In this document: positions 17,670 through 27,500 of the stretch, piece after piece
Layout of the letters: each line of letters begins with the position of its first letter
Numbering within the stretch: position 1 is the first letter of the stretch
Assembly: GCA_024401715.1 (NCBI GenBank)
Contig: JAKSKO010000007.1
Location: 1-46,006, forward strand
Source: Bacteroidales bacterium
Lineage (GTDB): Bacteria > Bacteroidota > Bacteroidia > Bacteroidales > UBA932
Length of the DNA: 46,006 bases
Direction of reading: 5' to 3'
The notes under the pieces: generated by a model
Seen by the model: the letters and a program-made list of their open reading frames with translations, nothing else
Told to the model about the DNA's origin: nothing
The model's database searches: none
Program-made: the position numbers and the translations under genes

Positions 17670-19508
17670 ATGACAATAGAAAAACACAGCAAACTCCTGT
17701 TCGGGCTTGTGCTTTTCGCACTTGTCCTGATTGCCCGTCTGTTCTCCATCCAGATTCTTGATGAAAAGTACAAGACCAGCGCGGATAACCAGGCGATGTT
17801 CTACCAGACCATCTATCCGGCAAGGGGTGTAATCTATGACCGCAACGGAAAAACACTGGCCGGAAACGCCATAGTCTATGACATAATGATTACTCCGAAA
17901 GAGTGTCAGGGCATACAATTCGATACCCTTGAACTTGCCAGAACCCTGAATCTGGACGTAGAGTATATCAGGGAGCGCTTCGATTACTACAGGAAATACC
18001 GCAGGAGAATAGGCTGGCAGCAGCAGATTTTTGCAAAGCGCGTATTGCCGGAAGTGTACATGAAATTTGCCGAGATCATGTACAAATATCCCGGCTTCCG
18101 CGGCGTGAAGAGAAGTGTGAGGTCATACCCGATTAATGCCGGAGGAAACCTTCTGGGATATTGCTCGGAGGTGGATGACAATTACATGCAGAAACATCCC
18201 GGCATATACCGCCCGGGCGATTATGCAGGCAGAACGGGCATAGAGATTGCCATGGAGGAAGAACTTCGCGGAGAAAAGGGATACAACATTTTCCTGCGCG
18301 GATCCAACAGCCAGATAAAGGCGAAATACAAGGATGGTGAAATGGATCTTGAGGCCATCCCCGGTAAAAACGTGGTAACCTGCATCGATGCAGACCTCCA
18401 GAGTTATGGACAGAGGCTTATGGAGAACAAGGTGGGTGCGATGGTTGCAATAGAGCCGGGCACGGGAGAAATCCTGGCCCTGATTTCCTCTCCGGGCATA
18501 GATGTAAACATGCTTAATGACTTCGGAGCAAATTACAGCATCATAAGTGAGAACAAATACCGTCCGATGTTCAACAGGGCTGTTGCTGCCTCCTACCCTC
18601 CGGGTTCGGTATTCAAACTTGTGAACGGCCTCATAGGCCTGCAGGAAGGTGTTCTCACCCCTGAAACCAGATACAAATGCGACCACGGTTTCTATTACGG
18701 AAACAAAAGGCTTGGCTGCCACTGGCACAATTCACCGCTGGATATGGAATTCAGCATCATGACTTCCTGCAACGCCTATTATTGCTACGTTTTCAAGAAT
18801 ATTCTGGAAAACCCGAAGTATTCTTCAATTCAGGAAAGGTTTGACCGATGGAACGAAATGGTTCACAGCTTCGGCTTCGGCCAGAAACTTGGAAGCGACT
18901 TCCCTTCAGAGCTTGCCGGAAACATCCCAACATCGGAGTTTTACGACAAACGCTATAAAAAGAACTGGAACGCATACTCCGTGATTTCCCTGTCCATCGG
19001 CCAGGGAGAGATAGGTTGTACGCCGCTGCATATCGCAAACCTTGCCGCAACAATCGCAAACCGCGGCTATTACTACATTCCGCACATCATCAAGGCCAGT
19101 GACGGAGTGGAGATAGATCCGAAATACTACCAGAAGAACTACACCATGGTGGACACCACCCATTTCCAGAAAATAATAAAAGGTATGTACAAGGCGGTGA
19201 ACGCGGGCCAGGGCAGCGGTGCCACAGCCTGGGTGGGAGAGGTGAAAGGTCTGGATATCTGCGGAAAGACAGGTACCGCACAGAACCCGCGCGGCGACGA
19301 CAACTCCGTGTTCATATGTTTTGCACCGAAGGATGACCCAAAGATAGCAATCGCGGTGTATGTGGAAAACGGAGGCTTCGGAGCAACCTGGGCCGTACCT
19401 ATGGCATCCCTCATGGTTGAAAAGTACCTTACCGGAGAGATAACCCGTCCGGAGATGGAAAAGCGCATACTGGAAGGCGACCTTATGTATAAAGTGAAAC
19501 CATACTAA
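17670..19508 (+). CDS. mrdA: Penicillin-binding protein 2 (elongation-specific transpeptidase)
   Basis: 612 residues. One N-terminal membrane helix (about 9-26), then the pedestal domain with GVIYDRNGKTLAGN, and the class B transpeptidase with the acylating serine in PPGSVFKLVNG (Ser313, Lys316), the SCN variant of the SxN motif in MTSCNAYYCYVF, and CGKTGTAQNP (Lys533). It crosslinks newly made glycan strands during side-wall growth, paired with the RodA polymerase encoded 2 bases downstream. Length is normal for the Bacteroidota form. Confidence 0.96.
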   Translation: MTIEKHSKLLFGLVLFALVLIARLFSIQILDEKYKTSADNQAMFYQTIYPARGVIYDRNGKTLAGNAIVYDIMITPKECQGIQFDTLELARTLNLDVEYIRERFDYYRKYRRRIGWQQQIFAKRVLPEVYMKFAEIMYKYPGFRGVKRSVRSYPINAGGNLLGYCSEVDDNYMQKHPGIYRPGDYAGRTGIEIAMEEELRGEKGYNIFLRGSNSQIKAKYKDGEMDLEAIPGKNVVTCIDADLQSYGQRLMENKVGAMVAIEPGTGEILALISSPGIDVNMLNDFGANYSIISENKYRPMFNRAVAASYPPGSVFKLVNGLIGLQEGVLTPETRYKCDHGFYYGNKRLGCHWHNSPLDMEFSIMTSCNAYYCYVFKNILENPKYSSIQERFDRWNEMVHSFGFGQKLGSDFPSELAGNIPTSEFYDKRYKKNWNAYSVISLSIGQGEIGCTPLHIANLAATIANRGYYYIPHIIKASDGVEIDPKYYQKNYTMVDTTHFQKIIKGMYKAVNAGQGSGATAWVGEVKGLDICGKTGTAQNPRGDDNSVFICFAPKDDPKIAIAVYVENGGFGATWAVPMASLMVEKYLTGEITRPEMEKRILEGDLMYKVKPY

Positions 19509-19510
19509 AG

Positions 19511-20923
19511 ATGAATTATCCATACGATACAGAACGCTCTTTCAAGAACACCATTGACTGGTGGCTTTTAGGCTGCTATATTGTGCTTGTGGTCTTTGGA
19601 TGGCTGAACATATACGCTTCCGTTCACGGAGACGAGGAGGCATCTATCTTTGATTTCGCAACCCGCAGCGGAAAACAGTTCGTATGGATACTTTCCTCTC
19701 TTGGCATTGCCGGAATTATTCTTTTCATTATTCCGCCGCGTGTCTACGAAGTTATTTCCCCTCTGCTGTACAGCATAGTGGTGTTCCTGCTGATTGCCGT
19801 AATCTTTGTGGGTACGGATATCAAGGGTTCCCACAGCTGGTTCCAGTTTGGTCCTGTTTCGTTCCAGCCGGCGGAAATAAGCAAGATAACCACTTCTCTG
19901 ATGCTGGCAACCATGATGAGCCACAACGGCTTCAAGATGCAGGGCAGGAATTTCTGGATAACTGTGGCCATAATCCTTCTTCCGATGCTGATTATCATTG
20001 CGGAAAAGGAGACGGGATCGGCCCTTGTATATGTGGGATTCATTTTCATGCTGTACAGGGAAGGACTTTCCGGCTGGCTGCTTAGCATTGTAGGCCTGGT
20101 GATTGTGGTGTTCATCCTAACCATTGTATACTCCCCTTTCATAGGCATACTGATTGCCCTTGTGCTTATATCGCTGTTTGACGCCGCCCAAAGCAAATCC
20201 CTGCTGATATGGGCCCTGGTGGCAATTCCTCTGATTATCCTTAACTTTCTTGTGTCTGAAAGATACCAGCTTACGGCTATTTCCGTAGAGGCTGTCCTTT
20301 ATATACTGTACTCTGCATTCATGGCTGCGCGCGGCCTGCACCAGAAATTCCGCTGGGCCACAATTTCAGTGCTTGCCGGAATGACGCTGCTTGTTTTCAG
20401 CGCCGATTTCGTCTTCAACGACATCCTTAAAGACTACCAGAGGGCGCGTATAGAGGTGCTGCTTGGCATGAGGGAGGACATGTCCGGTGTCGGTTACAAC
20501 GTGAACCAGAGCAAGATTGCCATAGGATCCGGCGGACTGCTTGGAAAAGGATTCTGCCAAGGAACACAGACAGCCTATGGGTTTGTGCCGGAGCAGAGCA
20601 CGGACTTCATCTTCTGCACAGTGGGAGAGGAATGGGGCTTTGTGGGCTGCGTAGCCCTGATCATTGTCTATCTGACCCTCATTTTCAGGATAGTTCTGGA
20701 CAGCGAGCATTCACGCAACGCATTCACCCGCATTTACGGCTATTGCTTTGCCAGCTGCATCTTCATGCACCTGTTCATCAACATAGGCATGACCCTGGGC
20801 CTTATGCCTGTCATAGGCATCCCGCTGCCTTTCATGAGCTATGGCGGTTCATCCATGTGGTCTTTCACCACCATGCTCTTCATTTTCATTGCACTTGACA
20901 AAGACGAAAGAAAATATTTTTAA
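19511..20923 (+). CDS. rodA: Rod shape-determining protein RodA (SEDS glycosyltransferase)
   Basis: 470 residues, a polytopic membrane protein of the SEDS family with about ten helices. Recognisable elements are the long conserved block GSHSWFQFGPVSFQPAEISKI near 100-118 and the C-terminal PVIGIPLPFMSYGGSSM motif. Between them is the catalytic-loop segment with GVGYNVNQSKIAIGSGGLLGKG and FVPEQSTDFIFCTVGEEWGF. RodA polymerises lipid II into glycan chains with PBP2. It is longer than E. coli RodA, with an extra hydrophobic stretch around residues 190-290, as is usual in this phylum. Confidence 0.95.
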   Translation: MNYPYDTERSFKNTIDWWLLGCYIVLVVFGWLNIYASVHGDEEASIFDFATRSGKQFVWILSSLGIAGIILFIIPPRVYEVISPLLYSIVVFLLIAVIFVGTDIKGSHSWFQFGPVSFQPAEISKITTSLMLATMMSHNGFKMQGRNFWITVAIILLPMLIIIAEKETGSALVYVGFIFMLYREGLSGWLLSIVGLVIVVFILTIVYSPFIGILIALVLISLFDAAQSKSLLIWALVAIPLIILNFLVSERYQLTAISVEAVLYILYSAFMAARGLHQKFRWATISVLAGMTLLVFSADFVFNDILKDYQRARIEVLLGMREDMSGVGYNVNQSKIAIGSGGLLGKGFCQGTQTAYGFVPEQSTDFIFCTVGEEWGFVGCVALIIVYLTLIFRIVLDSEHSRNAFTRIYGYCFASCIFMHLFINIGMTLGLMPVIGIPLPFMSYGGSSMWSFTTMLFIFIALDKDERKYF

Positions 20924-20926
20924 ACC

Positions 20927-21700
20927 ATGAAACTGCTTCAGAACAAAGTTGCCATCATAACTGGCGGAACACGTGGAATTGGAAAAGCCATCGCCCTGAA
21001 ATATGCAGGCGAGGGTTGCCGCATTGCCTTTACCGGCCGAAGCGACAGTCCCGCAATGCAGCAGACCCTGGCAGAGATAGAGGCTGCCTGCCGTGCTGCC
21101 GGAGTATCGGAAGAACTGGCCTGCAAGGCATATGTGAACGATTCCACAAACTTTAATGAAGTGGATGCACTGGTTAAGAAGATAGTTGAAGATTTCGGCC
21201 ACATAGACATTCTGGTGAATAATGCCGGAATCACCAAAGACACCCTGATGCTTAGGATGTCAGAGCAGGTATGGGACGATGTAGTGGACACCAATCTGAA
21301 GGGTGCCTTCAATTTCACCCACGCCTGCGTGCCTTTCATGGCCCGCCAGCGCAGCGGCTCACTCATCTATATGAGTTCAGTTGTTGCACAGGGAGGAAAC
21401 GCCGGACAGGCAAACTATGCTGCCTCCAAGGCCGGTCTCATAGGTCTTTCGCATTCCATGGCCAAGGAGTTCGGAGCAAGGGGCATACGCGCCAACTGCA
21501 TCACCCCGGGCCTTATCCTCACTGATATGAGCGCCGCCCTCGGAGACAAAATCATAGAGGACAATCTGCAGTATATCCCTATGAAGAGAGCAGGCAAGCC
21601 TGAAGAAGTTGCCGGAGCAGCCCTCTTCCTTGCCAGCGACCTCAGCTCCTATGTGACAGGCAGCGTCATTTCCTGCGACGGAGGCCGTTTCATATTCTAG
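20927..21700 (+). CDS. fabG: 3-oxoacyl-[acyl-carrier-protein] reductase FabG
   Basis: 257 residues, a classical short-chain dehydrogenase. It has the NADPH loop TGGTRGIGKA at about 12-21, the NNAG motif in VNNAGITKDTLMLRMS, a catalytic serine in YMSSVVAQGGN, and Tyr164/Lys168 in ANYAASKAGLIG. The NNAGITKD(T/N)L phrase and C-terminal YVTGSVISCDGG are typical of FabG rather than other SDRs. It reduces beta-ketoacyl-ACP in fatty acid elongation. It begins 3 bases after rodA, so membrane lipid synthesis is transcribed with wall elongation; its stop overlaps the stop of convergent rmuC by 4 bases. Confidence 0.9.
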   Translation: MKLLQNKVAIITGGTRGIGKAIALKYAGEGCRIAFTGRSDSPAMQQTLAEIEAACRAAGVSEELACKAYVNDSTNFNEVDALVKKIVEDFGHIDILVNNAGITKDTLMLRMSEQVWDDVVDTNLKGAFNFTHACVPFMARQRSGSLIYMSSVVAQGGNAGQANYAASKAGLIGLSHSMAKEFGARGIRANCITPGLILTDMSAALGDKIIEDNLQYIPMKRAGKPEEVAGAALFLASDLSSYVTGSVISCDGGRFIF

Positions 21701-22896
21701 TCCATCATCTGGGGAAGGTCTTTCTTGGGTTTGGGAACACCCAGCTTCACCAGTTCGTTTGCCGAATGCAATATGGTTTTGCCGTTGGCCTGAAGCCTTA
21801 CGGTGTTGCGGTTATAGCATTCCAGTGCATCGGAAAGCTTCTTGCCCATTTCGGCATGCTCTCCAAGGAAGGTGGAAACCCTCTCTATCATAACCTTGGC
21901 CTCGTCTATGATTTTCTGCTGGTTGGCAATCTGCTCCTGGTTTATCCAGGCAGTGCGTATGATGCGAAGGAATGGCATCACGGTTTCCTCCGTTGTAATC
22001 AGAACATTCTGCCTGAAGGCCTCGGTGAAGATATTGGGCTGAATCTGCTTTGCAAGCTGCAGGGCGCCGTAGTTGGGGATGAACATCATCACATAACCAA
22101 GGGTCTTGCGCCCGCTTTTCTCGTTATACTTCTGGTATTCCTTGGCGGTAAGCTCCTTTATATGGCTCACAACGCTGTCGTAATTGCGTTTTGCGGCCGC
22201 ATCCCTATCCTGCTGCGTTTCGGCAGAATAATAATCGCTGAGGGCGCTTAAAGACACTTTGCTGTCAACTATTACATCGGTGTCGTCCGGGAAATGCAGA
22301 ATGAAATCCGGCCTCATCCTGGTTCCAAGGTCCTCGTTGTGCAGGATATTGCCGTTGGCATCCCTTAGGGTGTACTCCCTGTCGAAGTCACGGCCTTCCA
22401 CCATGCCCTCCTGCAGGAAAATGTTTTCCAGAAGGGTCTCACCCATGCAACCCTGCATCTTGTTGCGCCCGCGAAGGGCGGCTGCCAGATTCTCCGCCCC
22501 CTTTGTAACCTCGTTGGTCTGCTGGATAAGGCTTTTTGCAGTGGCTTCAAACTGGCTTTTTATGCTGGCCGTGCTTTCCGTATGCTCTTTTTTCTGGGCT
22601 TCGAAAGACTCCTTCATACGCTTGATATCCTCGTCCAGAGCACCTGTAATGCTTCGGAAAGACTCCACTGCCTCCTTCTTAAGGGATTCCTCGCTCTGCT
22701 TCTGCAGCTTGGTGTTCTCTGCTGTGATTGTGGATTTTATAACATCCAGCTGGGAAACAAGCGTCCTGTCAATATTCTCCTCGTACATCTTCTTCTCTGC
22801 CTTGCGCATGGAAATCTGATACAGCAAAGCGGCAGACAGACCTGCAATCACCAGAATGCAAATCCCTATTACAATTATTGATATTGTTTGTGTCAT
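21697..22896 (-). CDS. rmuC: DNA recombination protein RmuC family
   Basis: 399 residues from MTQTISIIVIGICILVI. The order is an N-terminal membrane helix (about 5-26), a long coiled coil to about residue 150, then the RmuC nuclease-like core with RNKMQGCMGETLLENIF, TRMRPDFILHFPDDTDVIVDSKVSL and GYVMMFIPNYGAL. The P-D...D-x-K pattern is the expected PD-(D/E)XK site. RmuC limits DNA inversions at short repeats in E. coli. A long upstream open extension to 23337 overlaps comF and is rejected. The start is 7 bases from its own -7 box, so the mRNA may be leaderless. Confidence 0.93.
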   Translation of the reverse strand: MTQTISIIVIGICILVIAGLSAALLYQISMRKAEKKMYEENIDRTLVSQLDVIKSTITAENTKLQKQSEESLKKEAVESFRSITGALDEDIKRMKESFEAQKKEHTESTASIKSQFEATAKSLIQQTNEVTKGAENLAAALRGRNKMQGCMGETLLENIFLQEGMVEGRDFDREYTLRDANGNILHNEDLGTRMRPDFILHFPDDTDVIVDSKVSLSALSDYYSAETQQDRDAAAKRNYDSVVSHIKELTAKEYQKYNEKSGRKTLGYVMMFIPNYGALQLAKQIQPNIFTEAFRQNVLITTEETVMPFLRIIRTAWINQEQIANQQKIIDEAKVMIERVSTFLGEHAEMGKKLSDALECYNRNTVRLQANGKTILHSANELVKLGVPKPKKDLPQMMD

Positions 22897-22902
22897 AGAC
22901 GG

Positions 22903-22910
22903 CAAATATA
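22903..22910 (-). promoter_or_regulatory. -7 promoter box for rmuC
   Basis: Minus-strand TATATTTG matches TAnnTTTG and ends only 6 bases from the rmuC ATG (22896), so transcription would begin at or next to the start codon. Confidence 0.5.
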
Positions 22911-22922
22911 TGAAAAATTGTA

Positions 22923-22930
22923 TATCTTTG
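22923..22930 (+). promoter_or_regulatory. -7 promoter box for comF
   Basis: TATCTTTG matches TAnnTTTG and ends 5 bases before the comF ATG at 22936; it faces the rmuC box 12 bases away. Confidence 0.5.
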
Positions 22931-22935
22931 CCCCC

Positions 22936-23706
22936 ATGATAACCGGAATTTTCCGTGATATCGCCGATCTGCTTTTTCCGCGCTATTGTCCCGTTTGCGG
23001 TAACAAGCTGTTGACCGATGAACATATCCTGTGCGAACGCTGCACCACTGAAATGCCTCTCACCTACTTCTGGACGATGGGCCGGCACGACATGTCCGAA
23101 AGCATCAATGAAAAGATAGAAAAGCTGAGGGCCCGGGACAACGTATCCTATTACGAACCCTTCTGCAACGCCTGCGCCCTCTACTTCTACAAAAAAGGCT
23201 ACAGGAATATCTCCAGGCAGGTGAAGTATCACGGACGCTACGATATAGGCTTTCACATGGGCAGGGAACTTGGCCTGAAGATGGCCGATACAAAATATTC
23301 CGGGGACATAGACCTTGTGGTTCCCGTCCCCCTTCACTGGAGCAGAAAGCTGTCCAGGGGATACAACCAGGCCGCCATCATTGCCGAAGGATTGGCAGGC
23401 GCTCTGGGGGTGGAATGCAATTGCAAACTGCTGAAAAGAAGCCGCAGGACAAAATCACAGGCCAGGATAGGCGTGAATGAGAGGGACGGCAATGTTGCCG
23501 GAGTGTTTGCAATGGACTGCAGACAGGCGGAAAAGCTGCTTCTGACGGGTGTCAGACACATCCTGCTTGTTGATGACGTATTCACCACCGGTGCAACCCT
23601 TAGCGAGGTCCAGCACTGCATAAGGCAGGGTCTGCACAGCATAGACAAGAAACTTGCAGGCAGCGTTAAGATTTCCGTAGCTACACTGGCCTGCGTTGGA
23701 GAATGA
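22936..23706 (+). CDS. comF: ComF family phosphoribosyltransferase-like protein
   Basis: 256 residues from MITGIFRDIADLLFP. An N-terminal zinc ribbon CPVCGNKLLTDEHILCERC (about 16-34) precedes a phosphoribosyltransferase fold with the PRPP loop HILLVDDVFTTGATLSEV. Middle segments YKKGYRNISRQVKYHG and VVPVPLHWSRKLSRGYNQA are the family's conserved core. In Gram-positive competence ComF helps single-stranded DNA entry; in Bacteroidota the role is not settled (recombination or nucleotide salvage). A longer frame back to 22888 would start before the promoter box and overlap rmuC. One base separates its stop codon from the next gene's ATG. Confidence 0.9.
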   Translation: MITGIFRDIADLLFPRYCPVCGNKLLTDEHILCERCTTEMPLTYFWTMGRHDMSESINEKIEKLRARDNVSYYEPFCNACALYFYKKGYRNISRQVKYHGRYDIGFHMGRELGLKMADTKYSGDIDLVVPVPLHWSRKLSRGYNQAAIIAEGLAGALGVECNCKLLKRSRRTKSQARIGVNERDGNVAGVFAMDCRQAEKLLLTGVRHILLVDDVFTTGATLSEVQHCIRQGLHSIDKKLAGSVKISVATLACVGE

Positions 23707-23707
23707 T

Positions 23708-24583
23708 ATGAGGAATTTATTATATATACTGCTGTTTTCCATCGTGTTCTGGAACGTGGAAAACTATTTTGACTGGCGTGACGGGGGCTTTTCATCCTCG
23801 GACAGTGAATTCTCTTCCAAGGGTGCAAAACACTGGACACGCAAGCGTTTTGACGCAAAGACAGCCCTTATCGGCAAGACTTTCCTTTGGGCCGGGCTTC
23901 CCGATGTCATAGGGCTTGCCGAGGTGGAGAACGAAACGGTGCTGAAGGCCCTCATTTACAGCGAAGTGCTGCAGAAGGCCGGATACCGTTATATCCATTA
24001 TGAGTCCGGGGACAGCCGCGGGATAGACGTTGCAATGCTGTATCGCACCTCCAGGGTGGAAGTGCTGGAGTCCAAGACAATAAAGATTGAAGGTATCCGA
24101 AGCAGGGATATACTGTACGTTTGCGCCGAAGACAGGGACGACCACAGCGTATGGCACCTGTTTGTGAACCACCACCCCTCCAAATACGGTGGCAGCGGAA
24201 CATCACAAGGCAGGATGCTGGCCATGGAATGCCTGAAAGAGATGGTGGACAGCCTTCTGCAGGCGGGCCAGCGCAATATTGTGGCAATGGGAGACTTTAA
24301 CGACACCCCGGATTCACCGGCTTTCAGGATAATAGAGCCATACCTTATAAATAAAGGGGCCGGATTGGGGGCACAGGGCAGCATACGCTTCCACGGCAAC
24401 TGGCAGCTTATAGACAACTTCCTGTGCTCACCGGAGCTGAAGGACAAAAAAATGGAGGTCCTGAGACCTCCATTCATTCTGGAAAGAGACCGGCAATATC
24501 CGGGAGACAAGCCTAAAAGAACTTACATAGGCCCGCGCTACAATGGCGGCGTCTCTGATCACCTGCCGGTGAAACTCTATTGA
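23708..24583 (+). CDS. Endonuclease/exonuclease/phosphatase (DNase I-like) family protein
   Basis: 291 residues from MRNLLYILLFSIVFWNVENYF; the hydrophobic start overlaps the first conserved strand FWNVEN. Conserved elements of the EEP fold in order: the metal-binding Glu in IGLAEVEN near 65, GIDVAMLYR near 104, VNHHPS near 154, MGDFNDTPDS near 195, LIDNFL near 237 and the final SDHLPVKLY with the catalytic Asp-His pair. Substrate could be nucleic acid, a phosphoinositide or a nucleotide; members in Bacteroidota are often exported. Here the signal-like stretch is very short and runs directly into the fold, so location is unclear. Co-transcribed with comF; convergent with secDF. Confidence 0.88.
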   Translation: MRNLLYILLFSIVFWNVENYFDWRDGGFSSSDSEFSSKGAKHWTRKRFDAKTALIGKTFLWAGLPDVIGLAEVENETVLKALIYSEVLQKAGYRYIHYESGDSRGIDVAMLYRTSRVEVLESKTIKIEGIRSRDILYVCAEDRDDHSVWHLFVNHHPSKYGGSGTSQGRMLAMECLKEMVDSLLQAGQRNIVAMGDFNDTPDSPAFRIIEPYLINKGAGLGAQGSIRFHGNWQLIDNFLCSPELKDKKMEVLRPPFILERDRQYPGDKPKRTYIGPRYNGGVSDHLPVKLY

Positions 24584-24585
24584 AA

Positions 24586-27500
24586 TTACTCTTTCTCTGC
24601 TGCCTTTGTTGCATCGTACATTACCGGAGTACCGATGAAGATAGATGCGTAGGTACCGATGATGATACCAAGGATGAGGGCAACTGCAAGACCACGGATA
24701 ACCTCACCGCCGAAGATTGCAATGGCAAGCATTGTAACCAGAGTTGTGAGTGATGTATTCATGGTACGTGAGAGTGTAGCGTTAAGCGCAAGGTTTACAT
24801 TCTCCTTGAAGTCTGCCTTAGGATGAGCCATCTTGTACTCACGGATACGGTCGAAGATAACCACGTTATCGTTGATAGCGTAACCGATGATGGTAAGGAT
24901 AGCTGCGATGAATGTGGCATCAACGTCCAGTGAGAAAGGAAGGATACCGCTGAATACAGAGAAGAATGCGATAACGATGAGGGCTGTGTGTGCGAGTGAA
25001 ACAACACCACCGAGACCCCATGTCCATTTGCGGAAACGAACTGCGATGTAAACGAAGATCACAAGCAGGGAGATGAGCACTGCGATGATTGCGTTTCTCT
25101 TGATATCGTTTGCGATTGTAGGACCTACAGCGTCTGAAGATACGATACCGTTAGGGTTGTCAAGAGTTGAACGGAACTCGTCGAATGAAAGTTCTGAAGC
25201 ATAGAAGCCTTTCAGAGAGTTGTAGAGAAGCTCCTCGATCTCTGCGTTTGCCTCGTTTGTAGTATCGTCGTTCTTGTAGGCTGTAGTAATCTTAACCTGG
25301 CTCTCGGCACCAAACTGCTTAACCTCGGCAGCACCTGCAGCCTTAACATTCTCATCTGCCTGTGCAGCAGTTGTGAAGGCGTCTGTAACGGCAGCGCGAA
25401 CCTCCTCTGTAGAAACAGTCTGGTCGAAACGTACTACGTATGTACGGCCACCTGTGAAGTCTACACCGTAGGTGAAGCCCTTGGTGAAGATGCTTACAAG
25501 ACCAAGAACGATGATTACACCAGAGCAGATGTAAGCATATTTTCTCTTGCCTACAAAGTCAAAGTGAGTATTCTTGAGGAAGTCTTTTGTGAGGTTGTTC
25601 TGGAAAGTGATGTTCTTGCCTTTCTCCACACGGCTGTTGAACATGAGACGTGGGATGAAGATAGAAGTGAGCACTGAAGTTACGATACCGATGATGAGGG
25701 TTGTAGCGAAGCCCTGTACAGGACCTGAACCGAAGAGGAAGAGCACGATACCTGTAAGGAGGGTAGTGATCTGACCGTCAACGATAGCGCTGTATGCATT
25801 GCGGAAACCGTCCTCGATAGCTTTGCTGAGGCCTTTGCCTGCAGCAATCTCCTCTTTGATACGCTCGTAGATGATAACGTTCGCATCCACTGCCATACCC
25901 AGGGTAAGTACCAGACCGGCAATACCTGGAAGGGTGAGGACAGCACCGAAAGATGTGAGTGTACCGAACAGGAAGAGTACGTTGCAGATAAGGGCAACGT
26001 TTGCAACAAGACCTGCACCCTGGTAGAAGAGTACCATGTAGATAAGTACGAGGATGAAGGCGATGATGAATGAGATAAGACCTGCGCGGATAGACTCTGA
26101 ACCAAGTGAAGGACCGACAACGCTCTCCTGAACGATAGTTGCAGGGGCAGGGAGCTTACCTGATTTCAAAACGTTTGCAAGGTCTTCTGCCTCCTCAAGT
26201 GTGAAGTTACCGGTGATCTGTGAAGAACCGCCGTTGATTTCACTGTTTACGCGTGGGTAAGAATATACCATACCGTCCAGAACGATGGCAATCTGCTTAC
26301 CGATGTTCTCTTTGGTCATGCGGGCCCAAACGTTTGCGCCCTCAGCGTTCATTGTCATTGAAACCTCAGGATGGCTCTGGCCCTGTGCAGCGTACTGTAC
26401 GCGTGCATCGGTAACAACGCCACCGTCAAGAGGTGCCTTGCCGTCACGTGAAGCGGCTTTGATTGCAACAAGCTCGTATACGTTGCCGCCCTGGATGTAA
26501 GATGAAGGTTTTACGCTCCACATAGGACGGAACTCTGCAGGGAACAGAGCTGCAACCTGAGGGTCGCGAAGGATACGTCCTACAGCTGCTGTATCGGCAT
26601 AGTTTGCATAACCTATGCAAGAGCCCTCTGCGATGCGTCCGCCGTAAGTGTTAGGCTGGAGAACAGCGAAGAGAGGGTTTGATTTCTTGTACTGTGCAAG
26701 CTCTGCTGCCTCATCGGCTGCGGCTGCACCAACCTCCTCAGCAAGAATATCCTCTGCTGCAGGAGCCTCCTGTGCTGCAACAGGCTCTGCTGCATCGGCA
26801 TTCTGAAGCTCTGCCATAAGGGCGTTGGCCTCCTGAAGATAAGGGAAGATCTCTGAGTTCTCGTAGCAAGTCCAGAACTCCAGTGATGCGGTACCCTGGA
26901 GGAGTTTGCGTACACGCTCCGGCTCTTTGACGCCAGGGAGCTCCACAAGGATACGGCCGCTCTCGCCAATCTTCTGGATGTTAGGCTGTGTTACACCGAA
27001 ACGGTCGATACGGTTACGAAGTACGTTGAAAGAGTTGCTGATTGCGCTCTCTGCCTCTTTGCGGATTACAGAGATAACCTCTGCATCCGAAGTCTGGGCA
27101 TTGATCTTGGAGCTCATCTCATATGTGCCGAAGATCTGTGCAAGCGGAGTGCCGTTTGCAACCTCTTTCCAGGCATCGGCGAAAAGTGTGATGAAATCCT
27201 GACGGCTGTCGATGGAACGCTCCTGTGCAAGCGCGATAGCCTGTGCGAACTCCGGGCTCTGATTATTGTCTGCAAGAGCTTTTACAAGATCTACAAGCTG
27301 TACCTGGAGGGTGACGTTCATACCACCTTTAAGGTCCAGACCAAGGTTGATCTCTTTTGCTTTCACCTCTTTGTAGGTGTAGCCGAAGAATACCTTCTCT
27401 GCAGAGATGGAATCAAGATACCATCTTGTTTTCTCTTTAGTCAACTGATCAAGAGCGAATGCACGATCGCCCTCTGCGATTTTTGCGAATTCGTCGCCGG

